Of a stretch of 64,000 nucleotides of DNA, positions 53,043-60,674 are shown in pieces. Numbering within the stretch: position 1 is the stretch's first letter; every line of letters begins with the position of its first letter. Made by a program: the position numbers and the translations under genes. The DNA comes from a bacterium. Lineage in GTDB: Bacteria > Myxococcota_A > Polyangia > Nannocystales > Nannocystaceae. The stretch spans positions 124,001 through 188,000 of the forward strand of contig JANSYI010000004.1 in assembly GCA_024742475.1 (NCBI GenBank). The letters run 5' to 3'. The notes below the pieces were generated by a model. That model was not told where the DNA came from. It saw only the letters and a program-made list of their open reading frames with translations, and ran no database searches.

Positions 53043-53048
53043 TACCCT
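53043..53048 (+). promoter_or_regulatory. Putative -10 box of leaderless promoter (pyrE)
   Basis: TACCCT lies 6 bases before the pyrE GTG and just after the kinase stop codon. Confidence 0.45.
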
Positions 53049-53054
53049 CACGAA

Positions 53055-53729
53055 GTGGAGGCGTTTCAGGCGGCGTTCGTCGAGCTTCTCGTCGAGTACG
53101 AGGTGATCCGGTTCGGATCGTTCACCCTCAAGTCGGGTCGAACGTCCCCGTACTTCGTCAACGCCGGGCAACTGCGCACCGGGGACGCGATCGCCAGGCT
53201 CGGGGCCGCGTACGCAGCCCAGCTGCAGGCCGCCGACGTGGGGTGCGACGTCGTCTTCGGCCCCTCCTACAAGGGGGTGCCGCTTGCGGTCGCGACCGCC
53301 ACCGCGCTGTCGGGCTCCGGCCGGGACGTGGGCTTTTCGTTCGACCGCAAGGAGGCCAAGGACCACGGCGAGGGGGGGACGTTCGTGGGAACGCAGCCCG
53401 TGGACGGCATGCGGGTCGTGGTCGTCGACGACGTCATCACCTCGGGGCGGTCCATCCGCGAGTCGGTGGCGCTGTTGCAGCGCACCGCCGACGTGCAGGT
53501 CGTCGCGGTCGTCGTCGCGGTCGACCGCCAGGAGAAGGGCAAGACCGACCGCACGACGTTGGCCGAGCTCCGCGACGAGCTGGGCGTCGCGGTGCTGCCG
53601 GTCGTCTCGGTGCGGGCGATGGTCGACTGGCTCCGCGAGCGCGAGGTCGGCGGCCGCGTCGTGCTCGACCGGGCCGGCGCGTCGGCGATCGACGCGTACC
53701 TCGCCGAGTACGGAGGCGTCGAGGCGTGA
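53055..53729 (+). CDS. pyrE: Orotate phosphoribosyltransferase
   Basis: 224 residues. Makes OMP from orotate and PRPP in pyrimidine synthesis. FGSFTLKSGRTSPYFVNAG is the N-terminal signature, KEAKDHGEGG the mobile catalytic loop, and VVVVDDVITSGRSI the PRPP-binding motif. Length matches the E. coli type (213). The GTG start is supported by the TACCCT hexamer. It is followed by a lipoprotein gene that overlaps by GTGA. Confidence 0.96.
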   Translation: MEAFQAAFVELLVEYEVIRFGSFTLKSGRTSPYFVNAGQLRTGDAIARLGAAYAAQLQAADVGCDVVFGPSYKGVPLAVATATALSGSGRDVGFSFDRKEAKDHGEGGTFVGTQPVDGMRVVVVDDVITSGRSIRESVALLQRTADVQVVAVVVAVDRQEKGKTDRTTLAELRDELGVAVLPVVSVRAMVDWLREREVGGRVVLDRAGASAIDAYLAEYGGVEA

Positions 53730-54322
53730 GAGCCACAGCGGGCGCGCTGGCGCTGTGCGGGCTGGTGGCGTGCGCCGAAGACCCCGCCGGCGCGCTGGAC
53801 CCCGAGGTGGTCTCCGCGCTCGCCACCGAGGTCGGCGACGCCCGCGGTGTCGAGCCCAGCGGCGTGTATGCGGTGGAGTTGACGCCCGAGACATGCGGCT
53901 GCAGCGAGATCCGCCCCGAGCTGTGGCCGCTCACGCTGTGCCGACGTGGCGCGCGCGGGCCCGTCCTCGACGACTTCACCCTGCAGACGACGCTCGACCT
54001 GGTCGCCTCCGATGGAATCATCGACCTCTCGAGCGACGCCATCACCGGCAACCCGGTCGGTGCGCTGGACGCAGACGGTTCGTTCGACGCGGGTGCGGTC
54101 ACGCGGCTGACCTCCCTTGCCGCCACCGGCTTCCAAATGAGCCGCGTGGACGGGACCGTGGCGCCGCAGGGCGACAGCGACTACGGGATCGAGGGACGCG
54201 TGCAAATGCGCCTCATCGGGCGCGTCGAGGTGGAGGGGCTCGACGGTCTGGTCACCGACATCGAGGGCATCGACTGCGTGGAGACGCTGTCGTTCACGGG
54301 TGACCGCTACATCGTGCGCTGA
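53726..54322 (+). CDS. Putative lipoprotein of unknown function
   Basis: 198 residues. Lipobox GLVACAE near residue 16; a Cys-rich patch (TCGCSEIRPELWPLTLC) is followed by beta-rich sequence. No family recognised. GTG start overlaps the pyrE stop. The 3' end overlaps the convergent HEAT-repeat gene by 16 bases. Confidence 0.75.
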   Translation: MRATAGALALCGLVACAEDPAGALDPEVVSALATEVGDARGVEPSGVYAVELTPETCGCSEIRPELWPLTLCRRGARGPVLDDFTLQTTLDLVASDGIIDLSSDAITGNPVGALDADGSFDAGAVTRLTSLAATGFQMSRVDGTVAPQGDSDYGIEGRVQMRLIGRVEVEGLDGLVTDIEGIDCVETLSFTGDRYIVR

Positions 54323-54804
54323 AGCGCACGGCACATCGCCGCCTGCCGGCGGAGCACGCCGATGCGGTGAGCCAGGGAGCGAACCCGCGGGTCGGGGTCG
54401 GCGCGGAGGCGTTTGAGCGCCGCGAGATGGCGAAGTCGGCGGCGCGCGGGCCTGCGTGCCAAGGTGGCCAGCGCCCGGGCACGCACGCGGCCGTCGGGGT
54501 CGAGCAGCAGCGAGGCGAGCAGGTCGGGGTGGTCGTCGCGTCTGCGCTCGAGCGCGGCGGCGACGGCCTCGCGCAGCGCGGGACGAGGACTCCGGGCCGC
54601 GCCGCGGAGCACCTCCAGCGTGCCCTCGAGCGTCACGTGGCCACAAAGCGCGGCGGCACGGACCGCGAGCTGGAGGTCGGAGGACGCCACGGCCACCGCG
54701 AGCGCCCGCGCGACCTCATCGCCCGCGCGGGCGAAGTTGAGATGAAAGGGCGCCTCGGGGTCGAGAGCGAGCTCGAGGTGTTCGATGCGGAGGGGTCCGG
54801 GCAT
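54307..54804 (-). CDS. HEAT-repeat-like protein
   Basis: 165 residues, Arg- and Ala-rich. Short helical pairs with DPDGRVRARALATLARR and DPDPRVRSLAHRIGVLRR units mark HEAT/PBS-lyase-type repeats. They usually serve as protein-interaction surfaces. ATG 54804 is used; a GTG at 54822 would add six residues. Confidence 0.7.
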   Translation of the reverse strand: MPGPLRIEHLELALDPEAPFHLNFARAGDEVARALAVAVASSDLQLAVRAAALCGHVTLEGTLEVLRGAARSPRPALREAVAAALERRRDDHPDLLASLLLDPDGRVRARALATLARRPARRRLRHLAALKRLRADPDPRVRSLAHRIGVLRRQAAMCRALQRTM

Positions 54805-54889
54805 GTCACCGCGCGACCGCACGCGGCGGTCGCAGCGGGTGAGTGCGCACGAGCCCTCAACCGATCACGCTTTCTTCCGCAGCGCAGAC

Positions 54890-56761
54890 TCAGCGCGCCG
54901 AGACGGCGCGAGGGACCGTCAAGCGCCAGGCGCTCTGCGGCAGCTCCACCTGGGTCTCGAACAGGACCCACGCCCCATCGGTGGTATAGCGCGGGCGCGC
55001 GTCGGGCAGCGTGTTGCGGGTGAGCAGCTCCATCGCCCCGCTGTCCACGACCACCTGCGCGATTTCCGTGTCGTCGCCCTTGCCTGGGTCGTCCAGGGCG
55101 CGGTCGCGCACGGTGAAGGCGACCCTGGAGCCGTCCGGAGACGCGACCGGCTGCGTCGCCTTGCCCACGCGGGTGAGGATCTTGGTCGAGAACGCGGTCG
55201 GATCGAGCGCGATGGCGACGGGGGGGACGGGAGCGGGCTCGGCATCGTCGGAGGTCGCCGGGTCGACATCGGGCTGCGGGAGCGCGGGCGGGTCGGCGAA
55301 CAGGTCGGTCCAGGCCCGGCCAGCGTCCACGAGGACCAGCTGACGCGGACTCGAACCGACCGTGAGTACGAGCGTATCCTCGGAGACGCGCGCCACCTCG
55401 TAGAGCGTGGGATCACGCCCCACCCCGGTGAGCGCGACGCTCAGCACAGACCCCGTACCGGCGGGCACCAGATACAGCGAGCCGTCATCGCCGGTCGCCG
55501 CCAAGGTCGACTCCGAGATCCACGCGACGTCTCGCAACGCCACGCCGGTGAGCTCGATCAGCGTGGTCGACGGTTCGGCCGCGTCCATCGCCACCAGCTC
55601 GACACTGGCCTCTCCGCCGGAGGTGCCGACCCGAGCGACGAAGCCACCACGCGTCGGCAGCGTGATGGAGACGTCGTCGAGCGTCGTCTCGGGCAGCGTG
55701 CCCTTGGCGAGGTAGTCGCAGCCGCCCGATGGGCCCCGGGTCCACAATCGTTCGCGCTCGGTGAGCGTCTGAACGACCACGGCAGCCCCATCGTCGGAGA
55801 ACGTGAACCGGGCCGACTCGAGCGCAGAGAAGACCCCTGTGCCGATCGACTCGCACAGGACGCGGTCGTCGTCTCCGGGCTTCGCATGGAACCACAGCGA
55901 CTCCTCGGGCGCCGCGGACAGCTCCGCCCGACGGCCGTCGTCGGTGGTGACGGTGTGGGCACGGGAGGTGACGATCACGCCCCCGCCCGGCACCGGGCTG
56001 GCCCGCCCGCTCTCGAGCGTCTCGCCGAGTCGGACCGGCTCGCCCTTCGCTCTCTCGTCGGAGAGCACGCGCTCGGCGTCGGCCGCGACCTCGTTGGCGA
56101 GCTCCCGCGCGGCGTCGACGAGCTGTAGGTCGGTAATCGCCTCCTCGAGCTTGGAGCGCAGCTGAATCGCCTCGACCGACGCCGAGGTGTTGCTCGGCAG
56201 CGCCTCGGCCAGTGGCGCCTGCGCGAAGAGAGCCTGCAGCAGGTTGATGTCGAGGCGGCGCAGCGCTTCGGACGGCTTCGGGTTGACGGTCATGACGTGG
56301 GGGCTCGCAAAGTCCCCGACCGAAAGCACGGCGAAGCGCACATGCGCGTCGAACGGAGGCGTCGACTCGAGGTCGACCCCGGAGAAATCGACCTGCTGCG
56401 GATGCTCGAAGACGACGAATCCGTAGCCGAACCTGTCGGCGAGCGTGAGCACGACCTGGACGTCGGTCCCCTCGGGGGCCTCCTCGAGCTCCGCGCGGGC
56501 CTTGTCGACCCAGTAGTCGATCTCCCCCTCGGCGGCGTCGAAGCCCCCCCGGTCGAGCGCCGTGCTGTAGCCGGCGACCTCCCCCGCGCGCACGACGAGC
56601 ACCTTGTGCGCCTCCTCGGCGTTGCCGATGCCTTGGGGCCGCAGGAACATGAACCATCCCGCGGCACCGAGCGCACCGAGCAGCACCACGGCGAGCGCGA
56701 GGATCTTGCCGCTGCCGCTGCGGCGCAGCGCCTCGAGGTCCGTTCGCGAGTCGGCAGTCAT
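54890..56761 (-). CDS. Membrane-anchored protein with propeller-like periplasmic domain
   Basis: 623 residues. Short cytosolic N-terminus, one TM helix (ILALAVVLLGALGAAGWFMFL), then a ~210-residue alpha/beta region and a ~350-residue beta region with repeated WISESTLAATGDDGSLYLVPAG-like blades (key motif A.SPDGSRVAFTV near the end), typical of TolB/WD40-like propellers. No catalytic motif. The function is unknown; it may be a wall- or envelope-associated scaffold. Confidence 0.75.
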   Translation of the reverse strand: MTADSRTDLEALRRSGSGKILALAVVLLGALGAAGWFMFLRPQGIGNAEEAHKVLVVRAGEVAGYSTALDRGGFDAAEGEIDYWVDKARAELEEAPEGTDVQVVLTLADRFGYGFVVFEHPQQVDFSGVDLESTPPFDAHVRFAVLSVGDFASPHVMTVNPKPSEALRRLDINLLQALFAQAPLAEALPSNTSASVEAIQLRSKLEEAITDLQLVDAARELANEVAADAERVLSDERAKGEPVRLGETLESGRASPVPGGGVIVTSRAHTVTTDDGRRAELSAAPEESLWFHAKPGDDDRVLCESIGTGVFSALESARFTFSDDGAAVVVQTLTERERLWTRGPSGGCDYLAKGTLPETTLDDVSITLPTRGGFVARVGTSGGEASVELVAMDAAEPSTTLIELTGVALRDVAWISESTLAATGDDGSLYLVPAGTGSVLSVALTGVGRDPTLYEVARVSEDTLVLTVGSSPRQLVLVDAGRAWTDLFADPPALPQPDVDPATSDDAEPAPVPPVAIALDPTAFSTKILTRVGKATQPVASPDGSRVAFTVRDRALDDPGKGDDTEIAQVVVDSGAMELLTRNTLPDARPRYTTDGAWVLFETQVELPQSAWRLTVPRAVSAR

Positions 56762-56873
56762 GCTCGCTACTCTCGCACATCCAGGCGACATGGCCCGTTG
56801 CGAGCCGAGGCGGGCCGCGAAACGGCGATGTTGCGCGCCCAGGGGCGACGCCGAGGCGGACCCGCGACGGTCG

Positions 56874-57773
56874 CTAGCGCAGGGCGGCTCGGACGCCGCC
56901 GGCGAGAATCCCCAGCCCGCTGCCGCGCGTCGGGAGACACCCCGCGTCGCGCTGCGCGATCCAGTCGGGGTGGTTCTCGGGGTAGAGGTACGCCTCGGGG
57001 TGCGGCATCAGGCCGAAGATGCGGCCGGTGGGATCGCACAGCCCCGCGATGCCGCCGGGGGAGCCATTCGGGTTGTCGGGCCACACCTCGGTGGCGTTGC
57101 CCTCGGCGTCGGCGTAGCGCACGGGGACGAGATGCCCTTCGAGCACCTCGGCTTCGAACGCGGGGTCGAGCAGCACCTTGCCCTCGCCGTGCCGGCTGGG
57201 AACCTCGAGGAGCGAACCCGTCGCGCCCTGGGTGAACACGCATGGAGACTCGGGCTCGATGCGAAGTCGAACCCACCCGTTGCGGTAGCCGAGCCGATCG
57301 TTGTGCTCGATCGTCGCCTGCTGCGGCGCCAAGGGATCTCCGGCGCGCCGCTGCAGACCCGGGACGAGGCCGAGCTTGGCGATCGTCTGAAAGCCGTTGC
57401 AGATGCCCAGGACCAAGCCGCCGCCATCGACGAAGCTGGCCAGGCGGTCGCCCAGACGGGCACGCACGCGGTTGGCGAACACGCGTCCCGAGGCGATGTG
57501 GTCCCCGAAGGAGAACCCGCCCCCGAACACGACGATGCGGACGTCCTCGAGCGCCGTGGGGTCGTCGATGACGTCGGAGAAGTGGCGGATGCGAGGCCGA
57601 GCCCCCAGCATCTCGAAGCCCGCAGCGGTCTCCGCCTCGCAGTTGAGCCCATAGCCCGCGAACACGAGCACGCCCACCTCGGCGGCCCCTTCGATTGCGT
57701 CGAGCGGAGCGTCCCAGACCGGCGAAGGCCGCTCGGGGTCCCACCTGTCGCTGGGGTTGGTCCGTGGCGTCAT
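56874..57773 (-). CDS. purQ: Phosphoribosylformylglycinamidine synthase, glutaminase subunit PurQ
   Basis: 299 residues. Class I glutamine amidotransferase supplying ammonia to PurL in purine synthesis. Motifs: VVFGGGFSFGDHIASGR, nucleophile Cys125 in LGICNGFQT, and the His-Glu pair in GLMPHPEAYLYPENH. It is longer than B. subtilis PurQ (227), resembling the ~270-300-residue standalone or fused type. No purL or purS is adjacent. It follows a lipoprotein gene by 2 bases. Confidence 0.92.
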   Translation of the reverse strand: MTPRTNPSDRWDPERPSPVWDAPLDAIEGAAEVGVLVFAGYGLNCEAETAAGFEMLGARPRIRHFSDVIDDPTALEDVRIVVFGGGFSFGDHIASGRVFANRVRARLGDRLASFVDGGGLVLGICNGFQTIAKLGLVPGLQRRAGDPLAPQQATIEHNDRLGYRNGWVRLRIEPESPCVFTQGATGSLLEVPSRHGEGKVLLDPAFEAEVLEGHLVPVRYADAEGNATEVWPDNPNGSPGGIAGLCDPTGRIFGLMPHPEAYLYPENHPDWIAQRDAGCLPTRGSGLGILAGGVRAALR

Positions 57774-57775
57774 CG

Positions 57776-58534
57776 TCAGCCGCCCGTGGCGCTGTCGGTG
57801 TCGCCACCGGATCCGCTGGCGTCGGTGTCGCTACCCGCTGCCCCCTCGGGACAGGCCCCAACCGGTGGGTCGGGGAGCGCCGCGGGGTTCATCGCGTCTT
57901 CGGGGTCGATGCGAATGGCCGCGAAGCTCGACCCGGTGAGATCGATGTTGGCCGGGACGGTCACCATGCCTCCCGCGTTGCCGCAGTAGACGTTCTCGTC
58001 CTGAATCGCCCCTTGCAGGCTGAGCGTGGCCACGATGTCGCTGCCGGTGATGGGGTTGGCGGCGCCCGTGACCGCCAGCTCCCCCAGATCGGCCTCGAAC
58101 GCGCCCGACTCGTCGACGGGGAAGGAGATCGACACGACCTCGCCGACGAACTCCCGCGGCTCGGTGGTCGCCAGGACGTCGAGGGAGAGCGGCTGCAGGT
58201 CGATGTCCAGCGTCCCGCCCCCTGCCGCATCCGCGGTGAAGGTCGTCGTGGCAATGAACTGAAGCGGCGTCGTCTCGGCGACGATGGCCGCCAGCGAGAA
58301 GTGGAAGGTGCCGGTGACGTCCGCCAAGCTGCCTCCAATGTCCATCTTGACGCTCGCGGCGTCGTCCCGAATGTCCTGCGTCTTGTCGACGAAGCCGTCG
58401 TAGCGGCCCTCGACATCGGGGCTCGGGCAGCCCGCGAGCACGACCACGGTGAGGCCACAGCCCAGGCCCAAGGCGGAGCCGGATGTGATCGCGTTGGAGA
58501 GGGCGGCGGCGATGGGAGAGGTTCGAGAGGCCAT
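57776..58534 (-). CDS. Putative lipoprotein of unknown function
   Basis: 252 residues. N-terminal hydrophobic region with lipobox VVLAGCPS near residue 36, a beta-rich domain and a C-terminal GSDTDASGSGGDTDSATGG tail. Here the acidic Ser/Thr linker is at the C-terminus rather than after the lipobox. No family recognised. It sits directly upstream of purQ on the same strand. Confidence 0.75.
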   Translation of the reverse strand: MASRTSPIAAALSNAITSGSALGLGCGLTVVVLAGCPSPDVEGRYDGFVDKTQDIRDDAASVKMDIGGSLADVTGTFHFSLAAIVAETTPLQFIATTTFTADAAGGGTLDIDLQPLSLDVLATTEPREFVGEVVSISFPVDESGAFEADLGELAVTGAANPITGSDIVATLSLQGAIQDENVYCGNAGGMVTVPANIDLTGSSFAAIRIDPEDAMNPAALPDPPVGACPEGAAGSDTDASGSGGDTDSATGG

Positions 58535-58667
58535 GAGATGACTCCGTCAGGGTGGAGCGAGGAAGCAAAAGCCGCGCCCCAATTCCGTGCCGAGAGTGTA
58601 GAGTGCCTCGACTGATCGGCACAAGCCGGATCACCCACCTCTGTTCGATCGAGTTCAGGTGTCTTCG

Positions 58668-60278
58668 ATGGTGAAGCAACGCACAGGCAAGGTCTCGCAA
58701 CGCACTCGCACTCTCTCGCGCCGCCGCACCGCGCCGCTGCGCTCGGGACTCTTGGTCGCGGCCGCTATGGGCTGCGTGACGACTCTGGGCGTCGTTTCGG
58801 AGGCCAGCGCCTCTGGCATCGCCGCTGCCCGCTTCGGTGGCGAGCACGGTCACCCGACCACGGACAACCCCACCGCCATCTACTACAACCCCGCCGGCAT
58901 CGCGCTCTCCAAGGGCACGCACATCTTCGTCGACGGCACGATCGCGCTGCGCTGGGCTGGGTACGAGCGGCCCGCCGCCGGCCCCAGCGACGTGGCCAAC
59001 GGCAGCAGCCCGGTCCAGAACAACCAGGAGATCCTCGAGCTTGCGCCGGGAGCCAACGACGGCAAGGCCTCGCTCTTCAACGCGATCGCCTCGCCCTTCT
59101 TTGGCGTCTCCTCCGACTTCGGCACCGACTTCATCTACGGCGGGGCGGCCGTCTACTTCCCCTTCGGCGGCTCCGCCGTCTGGGACAAGAACTCGGTCTA
59201 CGAGGGCAACGAGCAGTTTCCCGGCGCGGTCGACGGCCAGCAGCGCTGGTACTCGATCGACGGCTCGATCCGCTCGATGTACCTCACGGGCGCGCTCGCC
59301 TTCAACATCCGCAAGATTGGCCTGTCGCTGGGCGTCACCGGATCGGCGATCCGCTCCAACGTCACCACGCTCCGGGCCCGCAACGCCGACGGCACCGACG
59401 ACCTGGTCGCGGTCAACTCCGACGGCACGATCGCCTACGACTCCGAGGGCAACACCACCCTCAAGGAGGGGCGCAGCCTCGTCGACGTCGCCGGCTGGCA
59501 AGGCGGCTTCAGCATCGGCGCGATCTACGACGTGCTCAAGCAGGGCAAGTACTTCATCGGCGCGTCGTACACCTCGCAGCCCAACATCACCGGTGGCATG
59601 ACGCTCGAGGGCAAGCTGCAAAACGCCCTGACCGTCACGCAGGCGGACCAGTCCGACGTCGAGCTCACCCAGAGCCTGCCCGACATCATTCGCCTCGGCG
59701 TCCGTATCCGGCCCACGGACAAGTACGAGATCCGGATCTTCGGCGACTACACCCGCTGGTCGGTCACCACGCGCCAGTGTCTCATCGACGTCTCGAGCAA
59801 GACGGGCGACACGTGTGACTTCGCGGGCGAGAGCACCGCGTTGGAGAACCCCGAGGACTACGGCGGCGCGACCGATTCCAACGGCAACCCCAACCCGGCA
59901 GCCGCGGGCGTGGTCCAGCACCTCCCCCGCTTCTGGAAGGATGCAGGCGGGGTCCGGCTCGGGGGTTCGTACTGGTTCATTCCCGAGCTCGAGGGCTTCG
60001 TCGGCGGCGGCTACGACAGCACCGCGGTGCCGCTCGAGACGATGGACCCGGCCCTGATGGACATGCACAAGTTCAGCGTCTCGGCGGGTGTGCGCTGGCA
60101 GATCATCAAGCACCTCGCGATGGCGTTCACGTCGACCGAGATCATCTACATGCGCACCAGCACCAAGGGGAAGAGCGTGCTCAACCGCTTCCCTGCGCCC
60201 ACGCGGCAGCCCAGCGCAGACGGCGTGTACACGCAGTTCCTCCAGCTGTTCAACATCTACGCGGACATCTCGTTCTAG
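58668..60278 (+). CDS. FadL/OmpP1-family outer-membrane transporter
   Basis: 536 residues. Signal peptide (1-48, basic n-region, ends EASASG), an N-terminal plug with NPTAIYYNPAG (the FadL NPA signature), then an amphipathic 14-strand-type barrel ending in NIYADISF with a terminal Phe. The family imports long-chain fatty acids and other hydrophobic molecules. ATG 58668 has AGGT 7 bases upstream; a GTG at 58659 is less likely. Divergent from the lipoprotein/purQ operon. Confidence 0.9.
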   Translation: MVKQRTGKVSQRTRTLSRRRTAPLRSGLLVAAAMGCVTTLGVVSEASASGIAAARFGGEHGHPTTDNPTAIYYNPAGIALSKGTHIFVDGTIALRWAGYERPAAGPSDVANGSSPVQNNQEILELAPGANDGKASLFNAIASPFFGVSSDFGTDFIYGGAAVYFPFGGSAVWDKNSVYEGNEQFPGAVDGQQRWYSIDGSIRSMYLTGALAFNIRKIGLSLGVTGSAIRSNVTTLRARNADGTDDLVAVNSDGTIAYDSEGNTTLKEGRSLVDVAGWQGGFSIGAIYDVLKQGKYFIGASYTSQPNITGGMTLEGKLQNALTVTQADQSDVELTQSLPDIIRLGVRIRPTDKYEIRIFGDYTRWSVTTRQCLIDVSSKTGDTCDFAGESTALENPEDYGGATDSNGNPNPAAAGVVQHLPRFWKDAGGVRLGGSYWFIPELEGFVGGGYDSTAVPLETMDPALMDMHKFSVSAGVRWQIIKHLAMAFTSTEIIYMRTSTKGKSVLNRFPAPTRQPSADGVYTQFLQLFNIYADISF

Positions 60279-60297
60279 GGCTCAGTGCCGCTCGTAT

Positions 60298-60331
60298 CGA
60301 AGCCGGTGCCCACTGCAGGGCGCCGGCTTCG
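60298..60331 (+). terminator. Strong hairpin after FadL gene
   Basis: CGAAGCCGG/CCGGCTTCG (9-bp) with an inner GCCC/GGGC stem, 20 bases after the stop. The loop is ACTGCA. No T-run follows. Confidence 0.6.
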
Positions 60332-60392
60332 TCGATTGCTGGACGTCATCGCACGTCTCGACCACAGACCCGGATCGAGACAGGACCGTCAC

Positions 60393-60417
60393 CGGGTGTC
60401 TCACGCAGAGACACCCG
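60393..60417. other. Perfect inverted repeat, function unknown
   Basis: CGGGTGTCTC-ACGCA-GAGACACCCG: 10-bp perfect arms. It lies 60 bases after the previous hairpin and 200 bases before the sigma-54 site, so it is not an obvious terminator of either flanking gene. Confidence 0.5.
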
Positions 60418-60616
60418 TGCGACAGACCGACTTCTCCATACGCTCTGCCCCGCGGTCGGGTCCGAACCCCGATGAGCTCACACCTCGCGCGTGGGCCGTG
60501 GTTTTGCCCTCGGGGCCCGTTCTTGGACCACCACGGGACGTAGAGGCGCCAAGTTCGGCCGCTTCTTCGGGTCGATTTCGCGCGCCCTTTTCATACCCTA
60601 CGAGTTAAGTAACGCA

Positions 60617-60632
60617 AGGCACACTTCTTGCT
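60617..60632 (+). promoter_or_regulatory. Sigma-54 (-24/-12) promoter of pilY1-like gene
   Basis: AGGCACACTTCTTGCT matches TGGCACGNNNNTTGCW at all but the first base and the one after GGCAC. GG and GC are 12 bases apart, as required. It is 42 bases upstream of the ATG at 60675. Confidence 0.7.
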
Positions 60633-60674
60633 CCGAGTGTTCACAAGGGCCGGCTGCCTCAGCCGGATCGGCGA

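Larger units (their letters stand above)
60332..60674. promoter_or_regulatory. Intergenic region before pilY1-like gene
   Basis: About 340 bases with no supported gene. Contains a second 10-bp-arm hairpin at 60393-60417 and a sigma-54 promoter at 60617-60632. A run of AT-rich bases (CCCTTTTCATACCC, GAGTTAAGTAACG) lies just before the promoter. Confidence 0.5.
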
